From Termitidicoccus mucosus (GTDB taxonomy: Bacteria > Verrucomicrobiota > Verrucomicrobiia > Opitutales > Opitutaceae): 64,000 nucleotides of DNA. The notes below the pieces were generated by a model. It did no database searches, was not told where the DNA came from, and saw only the letters and a program-made list of their open reading frames with translations. The DNA lies in the NCBI RefSeq assembly GCF_038725785.1, contig NZ_CP109796.1, positions 4,464,001 to 4,528,000 of the forward strand, written 5' to 3'. The position numbers were made by a program, and so were the translations under genes. Positions 1 through 8,278 of this stretch are shown here, piece after piece; position 1 is the stretch's first letter, and the number at the start of each line of letters is the position of its first letter.

Positions 1-2142
1 GGCGCGACCGACAGCACCCTCACCGCCGCCCTCACCGGCGAGGGCGGCGTCACCTACACGACCGGCTCGTCGCTCACCCTCGCCGGCGCGAACACCTACA
101 CTGGCTCCAGCACGATCACGACCGGCGCCCTCATCGCCGGCGCCGACCACGTCTTGGGCGACACGTCCTTTCTGTCCATTGAGTCCCCTGCGTCCTTTGA
201 CCTCGCCGGCCACACGCAAACCCTCCGCGGCGGCGGCCAGATCGACGGCCGCCTCACCGGCACCGGCGCGCTCACCCTCGCCGGCGGCACGCTGACCATC
301 ACCAGCGCGAACCCCGGCTACACCGCGCAAACCAACATCAACGCCAACGCGACCGCGCACTGCCGACACCGCCGGCGGCTCCGGCGGCATCCAGCTCGAC
401 GGCACGCTGCGCACCGCCGCCACCGGCGCGCTGCAAAACACCCTCCGGTTACGGCCTGTTCCACGCCGCCGCCGGCGCCGTCACGCTCGCCCGCGACAGC
501 GCCGGCTTCCACGGCACCGGCAGCATCGCCGCCGGGGCGCGCGTCACCGCCACGCACGAAAACGCCCTCGGCGACGCCGCCATCGGCGTCGCCTCCGGCG
601 CGACCTTCGAGCAGAAAGACTTCACCGGCGTCCTGCGCAACGCGCTCTCCGGCGCGGGCACGCACCTCGTGACCAACGCCACGCTGTTCCTCGAAAACGA
701 CCCCGCCGCCTACCAAATCGCGAACACCACGCTCGACGCGCGCGCCGCGCTCGTGCTCGATGCTGACGGATACCGGTTCGGCACGCTCAACATGAACGGC
801 GGCGCGCTGGCCTTCTCCGCCGCGAACCCGGCCGGCTCCGCGACCATCGCGACCCTCGGCAATACTTCGGGCAACTTTTACCTGAACGCCGACCTCTCCG
901 GCTGGCCGGCGGCATCGTGCCCGCCGGCATGATCGCGAACTTTTTGGACATCCTCGATGACGGCGCCGGCGCGCACCGCGTGCACCTCGACACCCACGGC
1001 ACCGAGCCCGCCGGCCCGAACATCGCGCTGGAGCTCATCCACACCGGCGGCACGCTCAGCACCTTCGACCTCGTCGGCGGCCGCATCGAGACCGAGCTCA
1101 CCTCGCTCGAACTCATGCGCGGCGACGGCAGCGCCTACATCCCCGATCCCCACGGTGTACCTGACCGACGCCGGGCTCTCACGCCGCCGACGCCATCCTC
1201 AACACCGCCGGCACGCTCGCGCTGGACTGGGCCAGCGCCCTCGACAGCCTCCACCTGCGCATGGGTGACCTCCGCGCCGAAAACCTCGCCTCCCTTGACG
1301 GCGGCCACGCCGCCGCCATAAAAGGAGGCAACGCCTCCGGCAACGTCTGGGTGCGCTCGCGCGGCTACCGCCTCGACGCCTCGAACCGCGTCTCCGGCAT
1401 GGCCTTCGAGCAGCACGGCTACGGCATGACCGCCGGCCTCGACCGGGCCTTCGCGACCGAGACCGGCGCGAACCTCCTCGGCGGCTTCATCGACATGGGC
1501 GGGGTCAGCCGCAGGTTCGACAACGCCGGCACCGGCGAAACCCGCAATGCCGGCGTCGGCGCCTACGCCACGCTCCTGCGCGCGGACGGCTGGTTCCTCG
1601 ACGCGGTCGGGCGCGCCGACCGGTATAAAAACGCGTTCGACGCCCGCGCCGCCAACGGGCGCGTGACGCACGCCGGCTACAACGTGAAAGGCCTGGGCCT
1701 GAGCCTGGAGGCGGGCCGCCGCCTCCAGCGCGCCGACGGCTGGTGGCTCGAGCCCGCCGCGCAGGCCTCCGTGCTCTGGCTGGGCCGCGCCGCCTACGAC
1801 ACCCGCCCCACCCCCGGCCAGCGCGCGATCAAGGTGCGCGTGGACGACTCCGAAACCTGGCAGTACCGCGCGCTCCTGCGCTTCGGCCGCCGGCTCCCCG
1901 GCAGCCGGTGGCATCCCTACGGCAAGCTTGCCGCCGTCGCGGTCGATTCCAATGGCGGCGGCATCACCGCCCACGGCAAGACGTTTACCGCCGGCTTCGA
2001 CGGCAAGCGCGTCGAGTTCGGCCTGGGCGCTGGCTACCGCGTCAACGACCTCAGCCAGCTGTACATCGACTACGAATACGCACGCGCCCCCAGCTACGAG
2101 CGCCCCTGGGCACTCAGCCTCGGCTACCGCCGCCTCTGGTAA
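1..2142 (+). pseudogene. Autotransporter 3' portion, frameshifted passenger with intact beta-barrel
   Basis: This is the 3' part of a type V autotransporter; the 5' end lies outside the window. Passenger-like Gly/Ala/Thr-rich sequence runs in frame 1 to about 355, frame 2 from about 362, frame 3 from about 450 to 905, frame 2 to about 1147, frame 3 to about 1178, and frame 1 to the stop at 2142. At least five small indels therefore interrupt the reading. The last 280 or so residues (from 1261) are intact, match an autotransporter beta-domain, and end in the aromatic-terminated GYRRLW, as does the giant paralogue ending at 18409. The two barrels align throughout (for example GNVWVR, YEYxxAxxYERPWA). 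A barrel like this would sit in the outer membrane. The indels mean either decay or sequencing and assembly error in repetitive high-GC DNA. Confidence 0.8.
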
Positions 2143-2282
2143 TAGGATGCTTTAATAGGGTGCTTTCGTTTGACAGGGGCGCGGCAGCGCCGGCACGGCG
2201 AAGCCCCCGGCCAAGCCGTCGCTGACCCGCGGCTCGGCGAGACGCCTCGCCCTACCGTTTAGATGGCGGCCTGCCGGGGATT
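2143..2282. repeat. Degenerate palindromic repeat between convergent genes
   Basis: The spacer after the autotransporter stop holds GC-rich sequence with GGCTCGGCGAGACGCCTCGCC at its right end. This is the same core word as the hairpin elements at 18409, 26480 and 37506. It looks like a decayed member of that family. No gene is visible. Confidence 0.4.
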
Positions 2283-2672
2283 TTATTTTTGAGTCGCCGC
2301 GTTGGTGGCGTCCTCGATGCGTTTGCGGATGCCCATCACGATCGAGTTGAAACGCTCGATCTCATCCGCGCCCTTGAGTTCCTTCACGACCTCGCGCTGC
2401 TCCTTGGCGAGCGCATCGCTGCGGGCCTTGAGCGCGGCGTTCTGGCTGTTGTCGTTGAGCGCGGCGACGTAGTCTTTCGAATACTGGTCGAAATTTCTCA
2501 GGTAGGCGGCCACGCGCAGACTCTGAAAAGACTGTCCGTTAAAGGTGGCCGACGCGCCTCCCGCAGCCGCCGAGGCATTCGAGGAGCCGGAGGAACCCGC
2601 GGTGTCTTTTTTCCCGCAGCCTGCGAGAAACAACGCCGCGGCCAAAATCACGAACAAGTGGAGAAACTTCAT
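2283..2672 (-). CDS. Small putative lipoprotein
   Basis: This 129-aa protein begins with a short hydrophobic signal sequence and a lipobox (LAGC, Cys at about residue 19), so it is probably lipid-anchored on the periplasmic side. A Ser/Gly/Ala-rich linker follows. The rest is a charged, largely helical region (about 50-129) with a heptad-like pattern and no recognisable enzymatic motif. It is convergent with the broken autotransporter and is followed at higher coordinates by a divergently transcribed SDR gene. I do not recognise the family. The lipoprotein call rests on the N-terminus alone. Confidence 0.75.
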   Translation of the reverse strand: MKFLHLFVILAAALFLAGCGKKDTAGSSGSSNASAAAGGASATFNGQSFQSLRVAAYLRNFDQYSKDYVAALNDNSQNAALKARSDALAKEQREVVKELKGADEIERFNSIVMGIRKRIEDATNAATQK

Positions 2673-2811
2673 GTGGAGACAGGGTTGATGGTTGTTGGAT
2701 GGTATCGAGAAAACCCGGCGGCCTCGCCGGGCGTTTCATAAGCACATGGCTATTCAATACAAGCGGCCGGCGATAGGCAAGCGGTGTGTTTGGAGACAGA
2801 TGGGGCAGGAT

Positions 2812-2976
2812 GTAACTCAAAGTGGTGTCACTCCCTCTTTCTTCTTTCCTCTTTCTCTTTCTCTTTCGTTAGGAACGGGCAGGGAGAAAGAGGTTTCGAG
2901 CGAAGCGACAGTCTGCCAAGATAAAGAATAAAGAGGAAAGATTCCGGCGGTGACATCACTTTGAGTTGCACCCGAT
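2812..2976. repeat. Pyrimidine/purine-rich imperfect inverted repeat
   Basis: The outer arms AACTCAAAGTGGTGTCAC (near 2815) and GTGACATCACTTTGAGTT (near 2952) are near-perfect reverse complements. Inside them, CTTTCCTCTTTCTCTTTCTC faces GAATAAAGAGGAAAGATT. The same inner word pair recurs at about 22596-22681 and 30495-30567. The element would fold into a long hairpin in the divergent spacer (2673-3119) between the lipoprotein and SDR genes, where no gene is seen. Confidence 0.7.
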
Positions 2977-3119
2977 GGGGCAGGGTGGGGGTGCGCGTCC
3001 GTGGGATCGAGTGGCATGGGCGTTCCGCCCATGCGACGGCGCGCCCGTGCCGAATGGCACCGCGGTTTAGGATTGTTCCATCGCCCGCGATGGGGCTTCG
3101 ATGTGCATTCCAGTCCATC

Positions 3120-3968
3120 ATGAAAAGTCCGCCCCAAACCCAGGTCGTCATCGTCACGGGCGCGTCGTCCGGCATCGGCGAGGCGACCGTGCGGCGGCTC
3201 GTCCGCGGCGGGGCGCGCGCGGTGCTGTTCGCGCGCCGGGCGGAACGGCTTGCCGCGCTCTGCCGCGAAATCGATCCGGCGGGAAAAAACACGCTCGCGG
3301 TCGCGGGCGACATCACCGCGGACGCGGACCGCCGCCGCCTCGTCGCGGAAACCCTTGCCCGCTTCGGCCGCATCGACGCGCTCGTGAACAACGCCGGCTA
3401 CGGCCAGCGCGGCCCGCTCGAACTCGTGCCGGTCGATGCCATCCGCCGCAATTTCGAAACCAACGTCTTCTCGCTCGTCGCCCTCACCCAGCTCGTCGCC
3501 CCCGTGCTGCGCGCGCAGGGCGGTGGCCGCATCGTCAATATCGGCTCGGTGGCGGGCCGCATCACCCGCCCCATGTCCGCGACCTACGACTCGACCAAGT
3601 TCGCGCTGGAGGGCATCACCGACGGCTTGCGCGGCGAGTTGAAGCCGTTCGGCATCCGCGTGATTCTCGTGCGCCCCGGGTTCATCCGCACGGAGTTTGG
3701 CGATGTCGCGCGCGGGGTGTCGGCGGACACGCTGCCGCAGACCGGCCCCTACGGGCCGTTCGCGGGCGCGTTTGCGTCCGGCGCCCGGAAACTGCGCCGC
3801 GTCGCCGGGGAGCCCGACGATATCGCGCGGCTGGTGGACAAGGCGCTGCGCGCCGGGTATCCAAAAACGCATTACAACGGGCCCGCGCACGCGCGTTTTT
3901 TTCTTTTCCTGAAGTGGCTGCTCCCGGTGCGCATGCTGGATTGGGCGCTGCGCATGCGGCGCTCCTGA
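3120..3968 (+). CDS. Short-chain dehydrogenase/reductase (SDR)
   Basis: This is a 282-aa classical SDR with a Rossmann fold. The cofactor motif TGASSGIG is near residues 13-20, NNAG is near 90, and the catalytic Ser and YDSTK (YxxxK) are near 140-162. A typical PGFIRT segment follows the active site. The basic residues after the glycine motif favour NADP(H), but the substrate cannot be read from sequence. Start: the ATG at 3120 gives the canonical N-terminus; in-frame starts further upstream would translate repeat DNA. The C-terminal 40 residues are hydrophobic and basic, as in membrane-associated lipid or steroid-type SDRs. The gene stands alone; thioredoxin reductase follows 274 bp downstream. 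Confidence 0.85.
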   Translation: MKSPPQTQVVIVTGASSGIGEATVRRLVRGGARAVLFARRAERLAALCREIDPAGKNTLAVAGDITADADRRRLVAETLARFGRIDALVNNAGYGQRGPLELVPVDAIRRNFETNVFSLVALTQLVAPVLRAQGGGRIVNIGSVAGRITRPMSATYDSTKFALEGITDGLRGELKPFGIRVILVRPGFIRTEFGDVARGVSADTLPQTGPYGPFAGAFASGARKLRRVAGEPDDIARLVDKALRAGYPKTHYNGPAHARFFLFLKWLLPVRMLDWALRMRRS

Positions 3969-4242
3969 TGCTTCGGCGCGGGCTCCGCGGCGGGGAGCGG
4001 CTGGCAACGGGCCTTTGCGGGGAAATCCATCGTTCTTAGGGAGCGCGCGCGTCCCGCGCGCCGGGTTGGACGTCCCCTCCGGCCCTTTTTCCCGCCTCCA
4101 TCGAAAACAGCAAGATGGCCAAATTGTCGGTCGGAAGGCCGCTCTTTTCCGCCCGGCCTTTATTCTTTAAGGAGGTTCTAAAAAACGCCTTCCTCGCGGA
4201 CTTTGTTGCCTTCTGTTCGATTTTTGGAAGCATCCCTGCGCC

Positions 4243-5190
4243 ATGTCCAATTCCGTCGAAAACGTCGTCATCATCGGCACCGGCTGCGCCGGGCTCACCG
4301 CCGCCATTTACACCGGGCGCGCCAACCTCTCGCCGCTGGTCCTCGAGGGCACGCAGCCCGGCGGACAGCTCACCACCACGTCCGAGGTGGAAAACTTTCC
4401 GGGCTTTCCCGAGGGCATCGACGGCTTCCAGTTGATGGACAACCTCCGCCAGCAGGCGGCCAAATTCGACGCCCGTTTCGAGACCGCGATCGTCGATTCG
4501 GTCGATTTTGCCTCCCAGCCGCTCCGCCTGTTCGCGGACGGGCGCGAGATCCTGGCCAAGTCCGTCATCATCGCCACCGGCGCGTCGCCGCGCATGACCG
4601 GCGTGCCCGGGGAGAAGGAGCTTTACGGCGGCAAGGGCGTGACGGCCTGCGCCACGTGCGACGGGGCGTTTTACCGGGGCATGGAGGTCGCGGTCATCGG
4701 CGGCGGCGACAGCGCGTGCGAGGAGGCGCTTTTCCTGACGCGTTTCGCGAGCAAGGTTTACCTGGTGCACCGCCGCGACACGTTGCGCGCGTCGAAGATC
4801 ATGGCCGACCGCGCCACCTCGCACCCGAAGATCCAGATGGTCTGGAACAGCGTGCCGGCCGAGGTGCTCGGCGTGGCCGAGGACGCGGTCAGCGGCCTGA
4901 AGGTGCGCGACGCGCAGACCGGCGCGGAGTCGGTGCTGCCGGTGAAGGGCGTCTTTGTCGCCATCGGCCACGAGCCCAACACCGCCGCGTTTGCCGGCGC
5001 GCTCGCGGTCGATGACAACGGCTACCTGAAGCCCGCCGCCGGTTCGCAGGTCCGCACGCACATCCCGGGCGTGTATGTGGCGGGCGATTGCGCCGACCAT
5101 GTTTACCGCCAGGCGATCACGGCCGCCGGCATGGGCTGCCAGGCCGCCATCGAGGTGGAGCGCTGGCTGGCCGAAAACGACGCGCGCTGA
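4243..5190 (+). CDS. trxB: Thioredoxin reductase
   Basis: This is a 315-aa low-molecular-weight flavoprotein that moves electrons from NADPH through FAD to thioredoxin in the cytoplasm. The FAD-binding motif near residues 10-16 reads GTGCAG, with Cys where most homologues have Pro. [15 protein letters not shown] follows. The redox pair CATC is at about residues 136-139, and the NADPH motif GGGDSA is near 153. The C-terminal FAD motif YVAGDC is near 286. Length and domain order are typical. No convincing Shine-Dalgarno sequence precedes the ATG. An AGGAGG at 4169 is 69 bp upstream and has no start codon suitably spaced after it. Confidence 0.95.
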   Translation: MSNSVENVVIIGTGCAGLTAAIYTGRANLSPLVLEGTQPGGQLTTTSEVENFPGFPEGIDGFQLMDNLRQQAAKFDARFETAIVDSVDFASQPLRLFADGREILAKSVIIATGASPRMTGVPGEKELYGGKGVTACATCDGAFYRGMEVAVIGGGDSACEEALFLTRFASKVYLVHRRDTLRASKIMADRATSHPKIQMVWNSVPAEVLGVAEDAVSGLKVRDAQTGAESVLPVKGVFVAIGHEPNTAAFAGALAVDDNGYLKPAAGSQVRTHIPGVYVAGDCADHVYRQAITAAGMGCQAAIEVERWLAENDAR

Positions 5191-5251
5191 CGCGGCGCCG
5201 CAGCCGCAACGGAAAAAGGCAATGCCCGCGGTTCCTCGCTATTTTAGATGG

Positions 5252-5390
5252 CTGGTTTTGCTTGTTTAACCGCAGAGAACGCAAAGAACTCATGGAAAAA
5301 CAGGATTGTTTCCTGCGCTCTTTGCGTTCTTTGCGGTTAATTTTTTGTGCTTTCAGTCATCGAAAATAGCGACGAACCATGGCCGCAAAG
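5252..5390. repeat. Hairpin repeat of the AACCGCAGAGAACGCAAAG type, copy 1
   Basis: TTAACCGCAGAGAACGCAAAG (about 5268) is the reverse complement, with few mismatches, of CTTTGCGTTCTTTGCGGTTAA (about 5319), so the unit is a hairpin. The whole unit, with flanks containing GATGGCTGGTTTTGCT and CATCGAAAATAGCGACGAACC, recurs almost base for base in reverse orientation at 7588-7737. Confidence 0.8.
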
Positions 5391-5444
5391 AGGCGCAAGA
5401 GGCACTCCACGAGTCTGCGAGTGGCCTGGCAAAAAGAAACAGGA

Positions 5445-5955
5445 TAATGGTTCGGTTTTATTGAACAGAAGGAAACGAAGGGAACAAAGAAGACATTTTT
5501 ATATCATGGTCTTCTTGGCGTCCTTTGTTTCCTTCTGTTAAAAACAATGGTTCGGTTTTATTTAAACCGTGAAATGCCGCGAAATGCCGCGAAAAGGAAG
5601 GGATCGCTTTCGCGTGTCTTGGCGTTTTTCGTGGTTCATAATAATGGTCCGGTTTTAATAGCCACAAAGAGGCACAAAAAGCACAAAAACAACCGCTCAA
5701 TCTTGTGCCTTTTGTGCCTCTTTGTGGCTATTAAAATGGTTCGTTTTTATTTAACCACGGATTGCACGGATGAACACGGATAAAGGCGGAAGCGCCTTGG
5801 CTCTTATTAATGATATGGTATTTTCTCTCACCATTGGCCCAAATAAAAATTAAAAAAGCCAATCGCGAAATGCCGCGAAATTTTCCAAAAATATCTTTTA
5901 AACAATCATGCTTTTCCCCGTTTGATGTTTTGCGCCTTTTCGCGGTTAAAAACTG
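5445..5955. repeat. Run of four or more hairpin repeats with a TGGTTCG spacer word
   Basis: Several imperfect palindromes are placed end to end, separated by AATGGTTCGGTTTTA-like spacers. These are GAACAGAAGGAAACGAAGG facing CCTTTGTTTCCTTCTGTT (5463-5541), GTGAAATGCCGCGAAA facing a decayed partner (5570-5640), and GCCACAAAGAGGCACAAAAAG facing CTTTTTGTGCCTCTTTGTGGC-like sequence (5660-5730). An AACCACGGATTGCACGGATGA half-unit lies near 5752. No gene is visible between trxB and the PEP-CTERM gene (5191-5959). Confidence 0.75.
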
Positions 5956-5959
5956 ATTT

Positions 5960-7069
5960 TTATAATCTCCTGTCGCGCCCCGCGCGCCTGCGCCAGAACG
6001 CGAGGCCGAGCAATGCGCCCGCGCCCGCCAGCCCGTAAGTCGCGGGCTCGGGCACCGGCGGCAGCGGCTCGTCGAAACCGGTGGGAAAGCCGAAATCCGT
6101 GAAATGCAGCTCCGCGTTTCCGTAGTCGAAGGAGCCCGCCACGACCTGCCCGCTGATGGGCGTGTTGCCGGTGTTGGTCACCAGGTAATTCGGCGCGAGA
6201 ATGCTGCCGTAGAACTGGCCGCCGTTGCCGAAGGACACCGTCTGGCCGGCTGCGTCGTCCGCGCCGACAATGTTCCAGAGCAGGCGGGAGTAGCTGTCGT
6301 CGTAGTTGAAATTGACCCCGCCGCCGAAGAGCGTGCGCCCGTCGGCGTTGAGGACGTTGATGACAAACACCGCCGCCTCGGGCACGTCGATGGAGATGCC
6401 GGAAAACATCTGCCCGTCGTAGAAATTCCCGGCGAGCAGCGAGGCATCGAGGTCGAATATAATCGCGCCGTGCGCGTCCGGCGCGGCGGTGAACGCAAGC
6501 TGCTGGCCGGTCACCGAGACGGCGCCGGTCGGCGCGAGCGAGGCGAGGGTCGAGGAAATCGCCTGGTATTGCGCCTTTATCGCCGCGAAGTCCCAGCCCG
6601 GGTCGAGCGCGGTCGAGCGCGGATCGGCGGCGGCGTGCGTGGAGGTCGAGCTGATTTGCGAGAGCTGCGTCACGCCGGCGGACGCGAGTTCCCGGCTGAC
6701 GGGATTCCAGTCCGCGCCGGGACTGAAGCCCGGCAGCGACGCATGCCCGGTCTGGAGGCGCAGCAGGCTGCCGTTGCCGGTGTAGTTGAGGCTGCCGTTC
6801 ACATACAGCGTCGGCAGCGCGTCGGTCTGGCCGAATTTGGACGGGAGCGCGGCGATCACGCCCCCGTCGATGGTGAGGTTTCCGCCGACCGCGATGCCGC
6901 CCTCGGTGTCGCCGTAGTTGCGGATGGCGGCGTCGCCGAGGCTGACGAGGTTGTAGTTTTGGGTCAGCTGGGCAAACGACACGATGGCGTCTTCCGCGGG
7001 AGACGCCGTGATCGCGACGGCAAGGGGGAGGGAGGCAACGAAAGCCGGGAAAAGACTGCTGGAATGCAT
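5960..7069 (-). CDS. PEP-CTERM protein with choice-of-anchor A domain
   Basis: This 369-aa exported protein has a signal peptide at residues 1-25. A choice-of-anchor A type domain (about 27-330) opens with NLVSLGDAAI and GGIAVGGNLT. The C-terminus is a PEP-CTERM sorting signal: VPEPATYGLAGAG, a hydrophobic stretch, then an Arg-rich tail (FWRRRAGRDRR). Exosortase cleaves such tails and the protein is delivered to the surface or exopolysaccharide matrix; no exosortase gene is in the window. The ATG at 7069 is chosen because it puts the signal peptide at the N-terminus. An upstream ATG at 7126 would add 19 residues without signal character. The gene is flanked on both sides by inverted copies of the same hairpin repeat. 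Confidence 0.85.
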   Translation of the reverse strand: MHSSSLFPAFVASLPLAVAITASPAEDAIVSFAQLTQNYNLVSLGDAAIRNYGDTEGGIAVGGNLTIDGGVIAALPSKFGQTDALPTLYVNGSLNYTGNGSLLRLQTGHASLPGFSPGADWNPVSRELASAGVTQLSQISSTSTHAAADPRSTALDPGWDFAAIKAQYQAISSTLASLAPTGAVSVTGQQLAFTAAPDAHGAIIFDLDASLLAGNFYDGQMFSGISIDVPEAAVFVINVLNADGRTLFGGGVNFNYDDSYSRLLWNIVGADDAAGQTVSFGNGGQFYGSILAPNYLVTNTGNTPISGQVVAGSFDYGNAELHFTDFGFPTGFDEPLPPVPEPATYGLAGAGALLGLAFWRRRAGRDRRL

Positions 7070-7284
7070 AAGGACAGTATCCACAAAGCCATGACGTATC
7101 ACCGCGTCAATACACAGCGTATCCAACCAGCTTATACACTACGCGCGCATTGCGTGTTTCCCCTACAGGCCGCATCCGCGGCTTGTATCCGCGGGTCCCA
7201 TACGGCCCCTCCGGCCTGCCATATTATAAAATTAACCGCGAAGGGCGCGAAAGGCGCGAAGAAAGGAATGGAGCGGAAGCAAAC

Positions 7285-7415
7285 TCCCAGGCGCGGTAGC
7301 GCCGGTAGGGAGGTCTCTCCGAGGCCTCCGCCGGGCGTCCTTTCAGGTTTCATATTTCATGGGAATGCGGAGCGTTCTCGCGGAGGCCTCGGAGAGGCCT
7401 CCCTACCGCCTTCGG
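7285..7415. repeat. Palindromic repeat with GGTAGGGAGG(T/C)CTCTCCGAGG arms
   Basis: GTAGGGAGGTCTCTCCGAGG (about 7305) is the near-perfect reverse complement of CCTCGGAGAGGCCTCCCTAC (about 7388). The arms enclose about 65 bp. This is a GC-core palindrome of the same general design as the MITE-like elements next to it. Confidence 0.7.
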
Positions 7416-7436
7416 CCATTTTTCAAACTGCCCTTA

Positions 7437-7579
7437 ATACCAATTCCGAACGAAATTCACACTTCTGGAGGGCCGAGCTCCTGCGAGGCCGTCGCGGAAA
7501 AACGTCGCGTATAACCGCGACGGCCTCGCAGGAGCTCGGCCCTCCACCAAAAGGAGGATTTTCATTCATAAATGGTATA
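7437..7579. repeat. MITE-like palindromic element, copy A
   Basis: The terminal inverted repeat ATACCAATTCCGAACGAAAT faces ATTTCATTC..AAATGGTAT at the other end, with about 140 bp between. The GC-rich core GAGGGCCGAGCTCCTGCGAGG (7469) is an exact palindromic partner of CCTCGCAGGAGCTCGGCCCTC (7523). Copies share ends and core at 20008-20150 and 46516-46657, and cores at 29395 and 34010. Confidence 0.8.
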
Positions 7580-7587
7580 ATTTTATG

Positions 7588-7737
7588 GGTTCGTCGCTAT
7601 TTTCGATGACTGAAAACAACAAAAAATTAACCGCAAAGAACGCAAAGAGCGCAGGAAACAATCCTGTTTTTCCATGAGTTCTTTGCGTTCTCTGCGGTTA
7701 AATAAGCAAACCAGCCATCGAAAATAGCGAGGAACCA
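7588..7737. repeat. Hairpin repeat of the AACCGCAGAGAACGCAAAG type, inverted copy 2
   Basis: This is a nearly identical reverse-complement copy of the unit at 5252-5390. It includes the inner 40 bp around CAGGAAACAATCCTGTTTTT and the outer words TCGCTATTTTCGATGACTG and GCCATCGAAAATAGCG. The two copies form a long-range inverted repeat around the PEP-CTERM gene. Confidence 0.8.
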
Positions 7738-7859
7738 TTTTATTCCTTTCCGTGCTTCGCGCCCTTCGCGGTTAAAATCAATTTTTAGAAGTCCCGATAA
7801 TGCATCGGGCATCCGTGCCCATCCGCGCAATCCGTGGCCTCACCGGCCCCGTTTCGTGT

Positions 7860-8278
7860 CATGAGCGCCCGGATACGGCATTATCCTTTACCGAATATTT
7901 AAAAATCAAAAAAATATTCGATATTTTTTTCACCGGCCCCTGGGACAGTCGCGCATAATTTGAAATTAATAATCTACAGTGGATTGCAACATGCCTCATG
8001 GCGGGATGGGCCTCGGGCGACGGGTGCCCTTGCGACCGGAATCCGGCGCGGCCAGGGGGATTTTATGGTTAAAAAGATTAAAAGAAAAATAACGGCCTCA
8101 CTCTGAAATCACCGGTTTTATATACATTCCTTTATATTATTTTAACCAAATAATGCACATATTCGAAGGCATTATAATTCATTTTGACAATATGGATTCT
8201 CGAAAAAGAGAGTGCGCGCTTCCGCCGGTCGCAGGCGGAATCTCTCTATAAAACTCCACTCTGGTCAGGCGAATCTAT
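7860..8278. other. AT-rich leader region upstream of the giant autotransporter
   Basis: About 420 bp without a gene, distinctly AT-rich compared with its surroundings. GAATATTTAAAAATCAAAAAAATATTC (7893-7919) contains an 8-bp inverted repeat. TTGACA occurs at 8184 and TATAAT at 8173, but not in a good -35/-10 arrangement. The promoter of the autotransporter is probably here but cannot be placed. Confidence 0.4.

Noticed and set aside
4168-4240. Strong AGGAGG upstream of trxB as evidence of a small leader gene
   Set aside because: No ATG, GTG or TTG lies at proper distance after it, and the overlapping frame is a shadow of trxB.
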